Source: Buddleja alternifolia
Lineage: Eukaryota > Streptophyta > Magnoliopsida > Lamiales > Scrophulariaceae
NCBI GenBank assembly: GCA_019426215.1
Contig: CM033400.1
Coordinates: forward strand, 13,004,568-13,068,567
Length of the DNA stretch: 64,000 bases
Direction of reading: 5' to 3'
The notes beneath the pieces were generated by a model, which worked only from the letters and a program-made list of their open reading frames with translations, ran no database searches and was not told the DNA's origin. The translations under genes were made by a program, and so were the position numbers. Below are positions 45,949 to 56,335 of this stretch, one piece after another. Position 1 is the stretch's first letter. Every line of letters starts with the position of its first letter.

Positions 45949-48900
45949 TCATGCAATAAGCATATGCACTCCACACGAAATCGTGCAAATGTGAAGCCCC
46001 ATCATGGCCACTAAACTGTATTTGCTGCATTAGAAAAGATTGAGACTAAAAATATTGACATTGACATAAACAAGCAGAACGCCAAAGAGATATGTGCGCT
46101 TTATTAGACGTGTAACCAAGACGGCCTTTATGCCTCATAAAGAAAAGCCAAATTTTTACACTCAAGCTGGAAAGTATACATAGTAAGTAAAGTTACCATA
46201 CATCACATTAAAAAATAAAAACAAGTCACCATACATGCTTAACTTAGGTCGTTTTAACACTAACACATAACAAGTTGCGCTCGTACATTGACATGGATGT
46301 TACTTAATTGTGCATGAGCATTTTACACCAAGTCATGGGCATGGTCTTAAATTTCCTCCGAAATCCCAAAATTTCAACCTAAATTTCGGATTCCCGGGTT
46401 CACGAAATGAAATTTCACTTTTAATCTAATTTTGCGGGATATCTCCTGAAATTTCTCGAAATTTTCTAATATTTTTGTCGAAACCCGAAATTTTCCCAAA
46501 ATTGGAAATAATATTATATGACTTTGTAAAATAGCCAACGAAATTTTGACCGAAACCCAAAATTTTCCAAAATTTAGAATATATTTATATTTTATTTTTA
46601 AATATTTTATATTAAAAATTAAGTTTCAAAATGGGTCCACATTTATTATAGCATTATTGCAAAATTTGGCCTATAGTGTTACAATTAGACTTGCTTATAA
46701 CAAAATTGAAAAAAGCAATCCAAGAAAATTACTTCAACAATCTTATCTTTAATAAATTTGGGCTATGACACTTTCTTAAGCATAAGATTTTTTTAGCTTG
46801 GATTCTTGAAAAGAAATTACTTGATGAAGATAACATTTAGGTAATGTTTATGAACTTGAACTGGAGTCATTTTCAAGTTTCAACCATGGTAGCTTGATTT
46901 CAAAGCTCCAAGAAAATCCATGTGGTTTTCAATCATGGAAAGAAATTATCTGTAATAAATTTGGCCTAAGACACTTTCTCAAAGTAGTTTGGATTCTTGG
47001 AAAGAAATTACTTGATAAAAATAACATTTAGGTAATGTTTATGAACTTGAACTGAAGTCATTTTCAAGTTTCAACCATGGTAGCTTGATTTCAACGCTCC
47101 AAGAAAATCCATGTTTTCAATCATGGTTTACATTAAAATTGTGGCATTTTGTTTTAATAAAATTACTATGAGATTTAGTTACTCTCAAATTATATTTATT
47201 CAATATTATTCGAAGCAGATCTTAATACCACTTAATAAAACTCACTATACATATATTATATATATACAATTTTCTTTTTTGGAAATCTAAGGGTAAATCT
47301 CCGCCAGTCACCCAGCAGAGCAAACATGTCCATACGTAATAGCCCGCAAACCACGTATGGAGGTAATCCGCCCTAGGTTTTTCATAGGCGACGGGCTCGC
47401 TAAGCGCAGAGGCCCCCAGCGCAGGACGGAGGAGTAAACTCCCCAAACCAAGCATCACCCGAGTTTCGAACACGGGTGGGTTCTCACGGCCGAAAGTCTT
47501 GTGACCGCGAGGCCACACCCCTTTGCTTTATATATATACAATCTTATTCACGTAAAAGATCTATAATTATGATAATTAAATTTATCCAAAGTTTTATTGA
47601 AAATGTTCAAGTATTTATATAAATTTTCATAATTTCTCTAAAATTGAAATCAAAATTTTGAATATCCCCAAAATTTACATTAAAATTTCTATAAATTTAC
47701 TACCCCGAAATCTACACTAATATTGAAACTTAATACATTGGTCATGGGTAAGATCTACATTATTTTAGTGATATGTTGCGAGTGCTCGACAAGAAAATAT
47801 GAAGTGTTGACCAATGATCTCACAACTCCTTGTTCCCCACTACCATCACTCTACTTCCTAGCGCAACTACCATGTCATAAAACTTGACTCCACTTTCTAT
47901 CTTTTGAAGAATAATATTACAATTATCCAATCAACTTCAGCTCTCTTTGTTTTTTTTAATACAAGCCGGGGATTACCTAAAGAGTTTTAACTCGACAAAT
48001 TCGAGTTTATAGTTATAATATGGGGCCAAGTATGACCATCGTGGTCATCTTGGAGAGCTGGATGGATATAGCATATTCTATCTTCCAATAAAAAGGTCTA
48101 AAACTTTACTCAATAAGTAATGAGGTTGTCTATTCATATCATACTTGCTTCTAAATAGTTTTCACAAGTTTTGAACATACAAAACTGGGCAGATGGGACT
48201 TTCAGAATAGGCTGTCAAAGATAAAAGAAGATTTTCAACTCTGTTTTTCTTTTTCCTTCCCTTAACCATTCAGAAAGTAACCGAAGGAAAACATTATATC
48301 CAATTAAAACTACCATTACCGGGGAAAAACGAGAGGCAAATATATCCATGTTATCGTCACCGACGATTTTGGCCACAATTTAATATATCCAAATAAGTGC
48401 TACATAAGGTGGTAAGAGGATAATCATACAAAGAGAGATTCACTCACCCGATTGAAAGGCGCTGTTGAGGATCGCCAGTGGAGTAGCCCTTGAAATAGAA
48501 AAAGCGTGTAACGATGTAAATAGCTCCTAGTGATGCACAAATCAAAGGGTGCCTAATTCCTCCAAGTATCATCAACATGAAAAACATTGGCATAAATTCC
48601 AGTGAATTCTGGTGCCCCCTCTGCACCCACAAGCAATTATTTTCGATTTCGTTATTTATAACAACTGAGTAGATCAGCAGCAGATTATAGCAAATTGCCA
48701 ATTACATTAAACAAAAGAAAACACAGAATCTCCAATTAAATTATGAAATTAATAAGACAGGACATAACATGAACCTTTACAGAAAATTATGGTTCTCACA
48801 AATTTCAATTCAATATTTTGTTGCAGTTGAGTAAATAGTCAAATTATGCCTACGCAAAACAGGAAATAGAAAAAAGAAATGATGCATAGGAGCGCACCTG

Positions 48901-49174
48901 AACACAGTTGAAGATCTTAGCATCCTTGTTTTCAGCTTCAGTTGCGTACAATGTCGGGTAATACACCTTATACCTGTGTGTGTGTGTGTGTGTGTTCAAC
49001 AATTACAGCTCAAAGGTTTTCCAAATGTAAAAACGAAGAAATGAAAGGAAATGAAGATTACTTCTTGCGGGCTTTGGCCACTTGAGAAGCCATCCAGAAA
49101 TTGAGAAAGCAGTAGAGAACCAGAACAAGAACTACGTATCCGTACTCTTTACCCAATAATTCCACTCCAGACAT
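45949..49174 (-). CDS. MGST3: Microsomal glutathione S-transferase 3 (four exons)
   Basis: Exons: 49174-49062, 48973-48898, 48620-48448 and 46024-45949; all introns are GT-AG and the joined frame is 145 codons plus TGA. The family (MAPEG) are small membrane enzymes of the ER that conjugate glutathione or reduce lipid peroxides. Visible: first membrane helix (EYGYVVLVLVLYCFLNFWMA, residues ~10-29), TLYATEAENKDAKIFNCVQ and the MAPEG signature RGHQNSLE (residues 64-71). Further helices follow (FMPMFFMLMILGG; IYIVTRFFYFKGY), and the last exon encodes a final helix ending CGVHMLIA. Length equals the usual ~145 residues, and I see no lesion. Start chosen by length and by the conserved N-terminus; the open frame further upstream to 49336 is 5' UTR. 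Intron 1 (88 bp) ends in a (CA)n tract, intron 2 is 277 bp, and intron 3 (2.4 kb) is swollen by transposons. Only the last exon has a duplicate (56152-56227). Confidence 0.93.
46340..47740. mobile_element. hAT-like MITE in MGST3 intron 3, with internal duplication
   Basis: The 8-bp duplication gtcatggg (46332-46339 and 47741-47748) flanks ends CATGGTCTTAAATTTC and GAAACTTAATACATTG, which are imperfect inverted repeats. The subterminal regions are full of GAAATTTC/AAATTTCGG palindromes. A ~203-bp segment is tandemly duplicated (46751-46953 and 46954-47130). A SINE is inserted at 47271-47530. A second family member lies at 62895-63546. No transposase. Confidence 0.8.
47271..47530 (-). mobile_element. 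tRNA-derived SINE
   Basis: On the minus strand it begins AAAGGGGTGTGGCCTCGCGG. This gives an A-box-like TGGCCTCGCGGT and a B-box-like GTGTTCGAAACTC, and it ends in an A-rich tail (AAAAAAGAAAA). Flanks show a 12-bp duplication tatatatacaat (47259-47270 and 47531-47542). The paralogous MITE at 63310-63360 lacks the insert, so the empty site is visible in the same window. RNA polymerase III boxes are judged by eye. Confidence 0.85.
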
Positions 49175-49379
49175 TTTTCTTATCTTATTATGTTGTGATG
49201 AAGGAAAAGCTGAATATTTGCAGATTTCTGTGTATAATGAATCTAAACCAACAAAGTTTCGAGTTTTATGGGCGACTTTTACTAGAATCTTCTCTTGGTC
49301 TTTTAGATCACAACTTTTTCCCCACGCCAAGACCAAGACGTAGAGTCGACGTTGGCTATGTCTATGTGAACTGTTTCCA

Positions 49380-49400
49380 ATTTATAAAGCCTGACGTAAT
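49380..49400 (-). promoter_or_regulatory. Candidate MGST3 core promoter with TGACG motif
   Basis: Minus strand CTTTATAAA (about 49381-49389) lies ~205 bp upstream of the ATG and could be the TATA box. Just upstream, TGACG reads on the plus strand at 49392-49396 (ACGTCA on the minus). TGACG (as-1-type) sites bound by TGA bZIP factors are known in plant glutathione S-transferase promoters; whether this one works is inference. Confidence 0.45.
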
Positions 49401-49430
49401 TGCTAGCATAAGCTGCACCCAGTCAATCAG

Positions 49431-49569
49431 GTCAATTCTATTATTGGTCTCGGCCCAATTTTAACGCTTGGATCCCCCAATAAGGGGGGAGTCATTTAAT
49501 AATTTCACCCCCCTCCATTGGTTGATCCAACGGTTAAAATTGGGCCGAGACCACCAACATAGAATTTCA
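49431..49569. mobile_element. MITE upstream of MGST3
   Basis: Long inverted arms (AATTCTATTATTGGTCTCGG ... and its near-complement ending near 49566) surround a short centre. The arms contain GGTCTCGGCCCAATTTTAAC. Flanking direct repeats ccagtcaatca (about 49420-49430 and 49571-49581) of ~11 bp suggest a Mutator-type target duplication. It sits ~260-400 bp upstream of the MGST3 ATG. Confidence 0.75.
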
Positions 49570-50600
49570 CCAGTCAATCACGAATATGGATTGCCTGAGT
49601 ACCAACTCGATATAATAAGACTATACTCAGAGGAAAAGACATAACTATATATAATGCGGGGTAAAATTGTATGTACGTAAATGTGTCACACGTGATTGCT
49701 ACGTGGGGAAAGAATCCTACCCAACACATGACAGACTAGGACTAAATTGGTTTATGTTTAGACTGTACTCGCTATAGGTGAACTGCCTATGTACCTACTT
49801 TGTTGGGATCAAGTATTTTCGTAATTCAACAGTGAAAATATTCTTTGTAATTGCCAGCTATGGGCCAGGGCTTAACTATCAGCCCATTTGCTTATTTATT
49901 AAACTAGTGAATATATGATATGTGCTTATCAGCCAAATTATTATTGTAGCCCACTTACCAGATTGGACTCATTTGATGATAGACCTTTCGTCACATGGGC
50001 TCAACCACATTAATTATACCCGACTATATCAGAGTGATAACCCAGTCCAAATCCATAGCTAGGCTAATTACAATTATGCCCTTAGCAAAATTGGTGCACA
50101 TCATAATGCTCCCCACTCCCGAGTGTGTTGTATAGGATACCCGGGAGTAGAAATATGTATGAGTGTGTGGAAAACTTCGTCAACTTGGAGGGTTTAAGGA
50201 GTCGCCCCTTTGAAGGGGGATATCGTAAGTGATACCTCGAGGTCGGATACCTCGGGGTCGAGCTCCGCGAGGTCGAATGCCTCGGGGTCGAATGCCTCGG
50301 GGTCGAACGCCTCGAGGTCGGATTCCTAGCAATGCCAAAGTGTGCGAGATATTTTGATTTGGGTATGCATTTCATGTCTTAGGGAGGAGCTCTTAAATTA
50401 TGAACCTCTACCCCACTTGACTTATAACCTCAGAAGGGTTATTAAGTTAGTTGACGAGGCACTTTAGAAAAATTTTAGTTGGTGAAGCACATCGTTATTT
50501 ATGAGATGCGCCTCATAAAGAGGGAGCTGCATGTATGGCTTAAGGGGAGGCTTGCGCCTCGCCCAAAGGAAGCTTGTCGTCTCATGGAGATTTAGAATTT
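49570..50600. other. Intergenic region with a CCTCGGGGTCG minisatellite
   Basis: I see no gene. At about 50234-50330, five to six units of ~15-17 bp (CCTCGGGGTCGAATG type, alternating with CCTCGAGGTCGGATA) are in tandem. The stretch 50105-50160 contains complementary CTCCCGAG / CCCGGGAG words. Confidence 0.6.
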
Positions 50601-52549
50601 TGAGGCCTTTATCCGGGGTTTCAGCATCCCGGAGGGGTGTGTGGCTTACCCAATGGTGGCACATATTTTTCCTTGAGGGAACTTATCCTCTCGAAGAGGA
50701 TTTGGAATTTTTAGGCTTCGCTTTGTCCCACGGTGGGGTGAGCCGCTTTGCCTCAAGGCATCAAGCATCCTTCTTGAGGTGGCATGTGCCTTGCCTTGAC
50801 ACGGAGACAAGAGACTTTGCCTCGAGGCGAGAGGGATTAGAGCCTTGGCCTCGAGGTGTGGTGGTTGTTTTCCCCTCACTGTAGTAGTAGATTTATTTCC
50901 TATGGCCTTTTGCGCTTGTTGGATGTTTTCTTGTGTAACACCCATGAAGTAGGTTGGACCATATGTCAAACATTAGGTAGGAGAGTCCTTCTGTTCAAGA
51001 GGGATTTCGGTAGCTAGGAAACATATCACCTGTATATGACGAGAGGGTCACCCCGCTGCTGTCCACGGGGGCCTCCTCTAGAACCTCATGGTTGTGTACC
51101 ATTGCGGCGTGTAGCCTTGGGGCTTTTGCTGAGGTTTTTTGCCTCTGGGTCATTCCTCGCCTAGATGTTGCGCGAGTTACCTTATATAGGCGGGTAAAAT
51201 TTGACGCCATGGTCTAGTCTCGTATGGCATATTTTCCCGTGAATAATATGATGGGCCTTTTTAGGCTTCAAGTAAGTCTTTACTTCTTTCTTCGTGGATT
51301 CATGAGCTCTAGAGGGGTGTACCCCGTGGCTTCATGAGCACTAGGTTAATTACTTAATTGTTTTGTTGTATCCTGTGGCTTTATGAGCACTAGCGGGGTG
51401 TTTAGTTATTTTTATGTGCCTTTAGTAGAATTTTATGAGTGCCAAAAGTCCTAGCCTCTGGTGCGTTTTGCTATACTTGAGTGTCACTTGCTAGCATTTT
51501 GCTAGCTAGTTACTCACTAGCGTTTTGCTAGCTAGTTACTCACTAACGTTTTGCTGCTAGTTACTCACTAGCATTTTGAAAACACTAGTGTTTTGTTAGC
51601 TAGTTATTCACTAGCGTTTTGCTAGCTAGTTACTCAATACCTCGTTGCCCCCCTACTCCTTAATATGCTTACTAATATATTTAGGAGTAAGTTCGCAAGG
51701 GGTGTTTCACCATATCTCATTAATTTTTGCATAGTTTGATGATTGATTCCTCTTTACCGTAGAAGTAAACGTCTTTTTGACGATAACCAATGTGGGTATA
51801 ATCATTTCTTGTGTAGACCCACCAACTTGTGGGGTATTTTATATCGAGATTTGTATCCCAATACGTGGGGGTTGAGATGGGGGGGTGTTAGGCCCTACAA
51901 ACCGGCTAGGAGGGGGGGTCGGCAGAGGTTGCCTCACGGCCAGCCGCAAGGCATGTTGCTTCGTGGTGGCCGCGAGGCTTGTTTCCTCGAGGCGTCCTCT
52001 TTCGGGTCGCTGCCATGGGGCTTGTTGCCTCGAGGAGCCCTCTTTTGGGTCGCTGCCATGGGGCTTATTGCCTCAGGGGTCTTTAACGGGGGTGACTTGT
52101 GGCTTTCTTACGCGCCTTATGTATGTGTCCATGTACTTTTATCTCAATTATGAAAAGTTGGTGGAGTGGAATGACGGTTCTCAAGGTGATCAATTTTTGT
52201 ATTGTTGGTTGTGTAGGTGTGTAAGCCAACGTCCAATTTAGAGTCACAATGCCCCCCACTCCTTAGGAGTTTTCTACACAGATAGAATTTTTCGGGAGGC
52301 CTGCTATATGGAGGCTTGAGCAAATGTGTTATTATTTATGGTGGGAAGTGAATCATCATACTAGTCGTATTTGTATAACCTCAGTCCAGAGTCTATGTTG
52401 GAGGGGGGATAGTTCTAGAAACCTTATTCTATCTCGGTGCTACTAGAAGGATGATTAGGTGTACTAGTCTCAACAGAGTCTTAGTTAGCTCAGGGGACTT
52501 TTGTTGTTCTACCTATATTGGCCTCTAAAGGGGCCTTATGTTGAGTGAG
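50601..52549. repeat. Repeat copy A (noncoding, palindrome-rich)
   Basis: Matches 56334-58378 at high identity with some indels. It contains many GCCTCGAGGC-like palindromic words (for example near 50742, 50819, 50848, 51983 and 52027) and a CTATATAAGG box on the minus strand near 51181-51190. It also holds a CTAGC-rich minisatellite. No coding potential: opposite-strand ORFs here are mirror artefacts of the palindromes. It could be part of a large LTR, but no ends are clear. Confidence 0.75.
51489..51648. repeat. 26-bp minisatellite in repeat A
   Basis: About six imperfect units of ACTAGCGTTTTGCTAGCTAG + TTACTC. Each unit contains GCTAGC palindromes. The corresponding array in repeat B is 57285-57485 with a different unit number. 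Confidence 0.85.
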
Positions 52550-52645
52550 TGGCTTCAGTCAGAATCATTGGTCTCTGGGAGCACGTATGAGCGTTGTTAA
52601 ATCACTCATCATTTGTTGTCTTATAGACTTGTATGTCATCACATA

Positions 52646-53926
52646 TGATAGGGTTGAGATTTACGTAATTTGATCCCATGAATTCATATGGTTTTGGCTT
52701 GATTATGAGAAATTTATGCCACAAATGCATGTAATGAGTTTGACATTTGAAGTCAGGTATAAATCATCACAATTGAGGAAAATAGGGGAGTAAAGTACGT
52801 ATTCAGTGGAAAATCGAAGAAGCAGAGAACATTCCAACGTGGAGTTGCTTAATGTTCGAACGGTGGGAGAATTATGCACGAACGTGAAAAGAGTTTACAC
52901 ACGGACGCCAAGAAGTGTAACGTTTGAACATTGATTTCGGCAGAACAATTTTGGAAATTTCCAATTCTAAACCTAAACGGACTCTTCCAATACTACACCT
53001 ATAAATACAAGATGTAGGAGCAAAAAAGAGAGCAGTTTTTCCAGTAGGAAGAAAATACATGTTAGTTAGCTTAGGGTTAGGTTTAGTTTAGATGTATTCC
53101 TGGTTACTTTTGGATAAAGATTACATAGTTTTGAAGAACAAGAAGAAGGAAGAACAAGGGAGTTCCTTAGATCTAGATAGATTTTGTCTATGAATATTTA
53201 TCTTTTTCTTTGCATCTTTTCTTTTATAGTTATGAACTAATTTCTTAGATTAAGACCATACAAAGGCCGGATTGATCTTGAATAATATATGATAGTTGTT
53301 TGATTCAAGTTAATTCTATAATTGCTATGTATTGTGATTTTTGTGTTTTTATCTTCTTCATATGATTAGCTACCATGTGTTGAATTATTACCCAGTTTAT
53401 CTCTTCGGAAGAAAGTAAATTAGGGTGCAGAGAAAATCATAATATCTTCTAAGTTCATTGTATAACGCTGGATGCTATTAGCCGGGTTTATTTGAAGGGA
53501 TAAATCTAAATAAATTTGGAAAAAATTCTAGTGTTTAATACATGCAGTAGAGATTGCTACAACCAATCTAGTATAGGTTATCATGAGCGAGGGATCCGCG
53601 TGATAATAATCTTAAGGAATTTTTCACCTTTGCATCATTTCCTAATAACTTAATGAAATAACAATCATATATGGAACGAGTAATTCTGTGCTGATGTATG
53701 AGTCTTAATCGCTTTTATCACCATTGTTCTTATTTTTATAGTTAAGTTCTGGTTAATTATATTTCTTATTTTTTTATAACAGTTTTGACTTTATACTTGC
53801 ATTATTTCTCATAAAAACAAATACAAATCTTTGTGGGTTCGACATCTTGGACTTAATTGTCTACTTTATTACTACACACGATTAGTCCTCTTGCTGTTAA
53901 ATACACGATTGAGTTTTCGTGCATCA
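52646..53926 (+). repeat. LTR of a second Athila-type element (1281 bp)
   Basis: It begins TGATAGGGTTGAG, like the first Athila LTR, and ends GTGCATCA six bases before an Asp-type PBS. A TATAAATA box lies at 53000-53007. Palindromic words of the ACGTTCGAACGT type occur at 52850-52935. The five bases before it are acata; no matching 3' end was found. Confidence 0.8.
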
Positions 53927-53932
53927 AGGTTT

Positions 53933-53949
53933 TGGCGCCGTTGCCGAGA
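53933..53949 (+). other. Primer-binding site, Asp tRNA (second Athila)
   Basis: TGGCGCCGTTGCCGAGA follows the LTR by six bases and differs by one base from the same stretch of the site in the first Athila (43853-43870). Confidence 0.85.
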
Positions 53950-54873
53950 ATTTGCTTATTTTAGTTTTTGATTTAATTGCAAGTCTAATTTCTTTTTCTT
54001 TAATTTTCAGGATTCTAAGAATGGCGACAAAATTTCACAGTTTACCGCTAAAAGAAAAAATCATCTGGTTACAAAACACTACCTGAGATATGAAACTATT
54101 AGTAGTTCCACCGCGTCCTTGGGATCTATCACCCATGATTGATTCACCTATGCCAATTACCGCACCGATGATAGCTGATGCCAGTATGCAGTAGAATCAG
54201 ACCCTTTTCTCGGTTTCAAAACCCGATTTTACTTATGGGGATTTCAAGAAGTCAATGAGGGAATTCTATCAAGGGTTGAGAAAAACAAGTCTTCAGATTG
54301 AAAATTTGTCACGTATTACCCTTGCTAAAAAATTCGAGGAAGTACCAATAACGAGTGAAAAAGAAGCAGAGGGACAATTATGCAGTGTCACGACACTGGA
54401 TGAAAGAGAAGAAGAGCGAACAGAAAATCCATTCACGCCTAGAAATCAACGTCCGAACGTGACACACTCAACGTTCGAGCGTGGGTGAATAAGTTGAAAT
54501 TCGATGAGTCACTGTTGACATACAAACGTTTTAATCAGAACGTTCGAACGTGCTACACTTAACATTCGATCGTGGAGACCCCTGATGTTCGAACGTCCTG
54601 TGCAGTTAGCCCTAGTCCCAATGAATCTGTTTCCACTTTTGCTCCACCTCAAAAGTTTCGTTTACCATTCCTGTTGGCCCTGGAAAGAGAGAGGAGCAAG
54701 TTTGATCAAATTCTGGATGATTTACGGAAGGTGAAGGTCAACAAACCCAATGTACCTTCCAATTTGCTGATCGAACGATGTAACGTGCAAGAATTGGGGA
54801 AGAACGGAACCCAATGTACCTTTCAATTTGCGGATCGAACAATGTAACGTGCAAGAATTGGGAAAGAATGGGA
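53950..54873 (+). pseudogene. Second Athila: leader and gag/protease-linker remnants
   Basis: Short open pieces at 54019-54186, 54255-54488 and 54572-54847 are broken by stops. The last includes APPQKFRLPFLLALERERSK followed by DQILDDLRKVKVNKP, which resembles the Athila segment just ahead of protease. Most of gag is therefore deleted. Five palindromic TTCGAA words lie at 54450-54600. A 64-bp tandem duplication (54746-54809 and 54810-54873) ends the recognisable part. RT, integrase and the 3' LTR are absent. Confidence 0.65.
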
Positions 54874-55460
54874 TTTGGGTTCTAGGGTTTGGTGAGGAAG
54901 AAAAAATTTGGGGAAGAACAAAATTAGAGATTTGGGTTGGGATATTTCCCCTTTTCCCGATTCAGTATGGGTTAGAGATTGGTGAGTAATTGTGTTATTT
55001 TAAAAGGTTATTTTGGAAATTAATTATATGCTGAGTTTTTTTTTATTTATTGCAAAATATAAGTAAGGGTAAACTATGCATTTCAAGTTTAAGTTAAATG
55101 AGAGAGACATAGGTTTGTATAGTGTATTTTGATGGAGCATATATATTTATCCCTTTGGGCATTTTAATCCCTTTGACCTAATTTTCACGTGTTTCTGGTG
55201 TGTGTGTGTGTGTTTGTGTTTCTGGTTTGTGTGTGTGTGTAGGATATATAATTAAAGGGGAAAAGAAAATGAAAAATGCAATATATTTTAATATTTTAAG
55301 TAGAAGGGACCGTTTAATCCTTACATAAACTTATAGTTTACATTATTTTTTATTCTTTTTGTTATTGAGTAAGTAGGGACAAAAATGTCATTTTACCATT
55401 TCGAGCAGACAAGTTGGTGGATAGCTGGATTTAGGGGAGGTCGTTGTAATTACCAATAAG
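54874..55460. other. Noncoding sequence left of the MGST3 duplicate
   Basis: No gene is seen. A TG microsatellite (about 55199-55243) is present. The last part (perhaps from 55260) is probably the original downstream flank of MGST3, because it abuts the duplicated 3' flank without a break at 55461. The equivalent flank next to the real MGST3 is replaced by Athila. Confidence 0.5.
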
Positions 55461-56335
55461 TGAGAGGGCGTTTGTGTGATTATACTCTAAGATAGGGCGA
55501 GGAGCTTTTCTGTGGAATTTCCATGATCACAAGAGAATAATTAGCAATAAAATTAACACAAATGGATTTTCAGTCAATTTCGTAATTCACAATGATTTAT
55601 ATGCAGTTATCCCATATATTAACAAATTAGCTAGATTTTCTTTTTTTTAATAAATAATTAGATCGATTCATACGTAGAAGAATGGCTACATTTGTGTACA
55701 TTTTAAGTCAACTTGTAAATTAAATTCAAGGGGCATTTTAGTCTAATAACCAAAGAAACCATCACCACTTCAGAAGCTTTGCTGGAGAAGTAAGTACATA
55801 TAATGTAAGAAGTTGCCAAGAGTATGGTACAGCAGTAGTATTGTGTCGATCTGTTTCACATACTAAGGTATATTACTATATTGTGTCTATTTGAAAAAGA
55901 TAGACACACAAGTACACCTTGAAAGAACACATAAATTTATATCAAAGTATGAAATACTTTTCTTAAGATCATAAAAGCGTTTCAGATTCACCAACTCAAG
56001 TTTATATCAAACTGTGAACATACAAGAAAAGAACCTATCTACTAAGACAACCTTCGAATCATCAAAGACCCAGCGTAAAGTATTCTGTGTTATTACTACA
56101 AACAACAAAAATTGAAATACATCACAGAACATCTCGAAGAACAAATCCTTTTCATGCAATTAGCATATGCACTCCACACAAAATCGTGCAAATGTGAAGC
56201 CCCATCATGGCCACTAAACTGTATTTGCTGCATTAGAAAAGATTGAGACTAAAAATATTGACATTGACATAAACAAACAGAATGCCAAAGAGATATGTGC
56301 GCTTTATTAGGGGTGTAACCAAGAAAGCCTAAATG
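55461..56335 (-). pseudogene. Partial MGST3 duplicate (last exon, 3' UTR, flank)
   Basis: Matches 45259-46132 closely. It contains the last exon at 56227-56152 with acceptor AG, frame and stop intact and one Ser-to-Leu change, and ~110 bp of intron 3. Exons 1-3 are missing; the sequence changes at about 56334 to repeat B. It is not a functional gene by itself. The direct continuity of its left flank through 55461 shows the Athila insertion site in its empty state. Confidence 0.9.

Noticed and set aside
47222..47518. 98-residue minus-strand ORF
   Set aside because: It coincides with the SINE; the open frame is incidental.
49175..49336. N-terminal extension of MGST3 to an upstream ATG
   Set aside because: The extra 54 residues have no counterpart in MGST3 proteins. 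The ATG at 49174 gives the family's normal length and start.
50531..50969. Mirror-image ORFs (117 and 107 residues) repeated at 56374-56679
   Set aside because: They follow the palindromic words of repeats A and B, occur on both strands and have no recognisable domain.
51489..51648. CRISPR-like array
   Set aside because: Units are contiguous and imperfect with no unique spacers, and the genome is a plant.
55196..55245. TG repeats as regulatory sites
   Set aside because: Simple microsatellite in noncoding DNA with nothing linking it to a gene.
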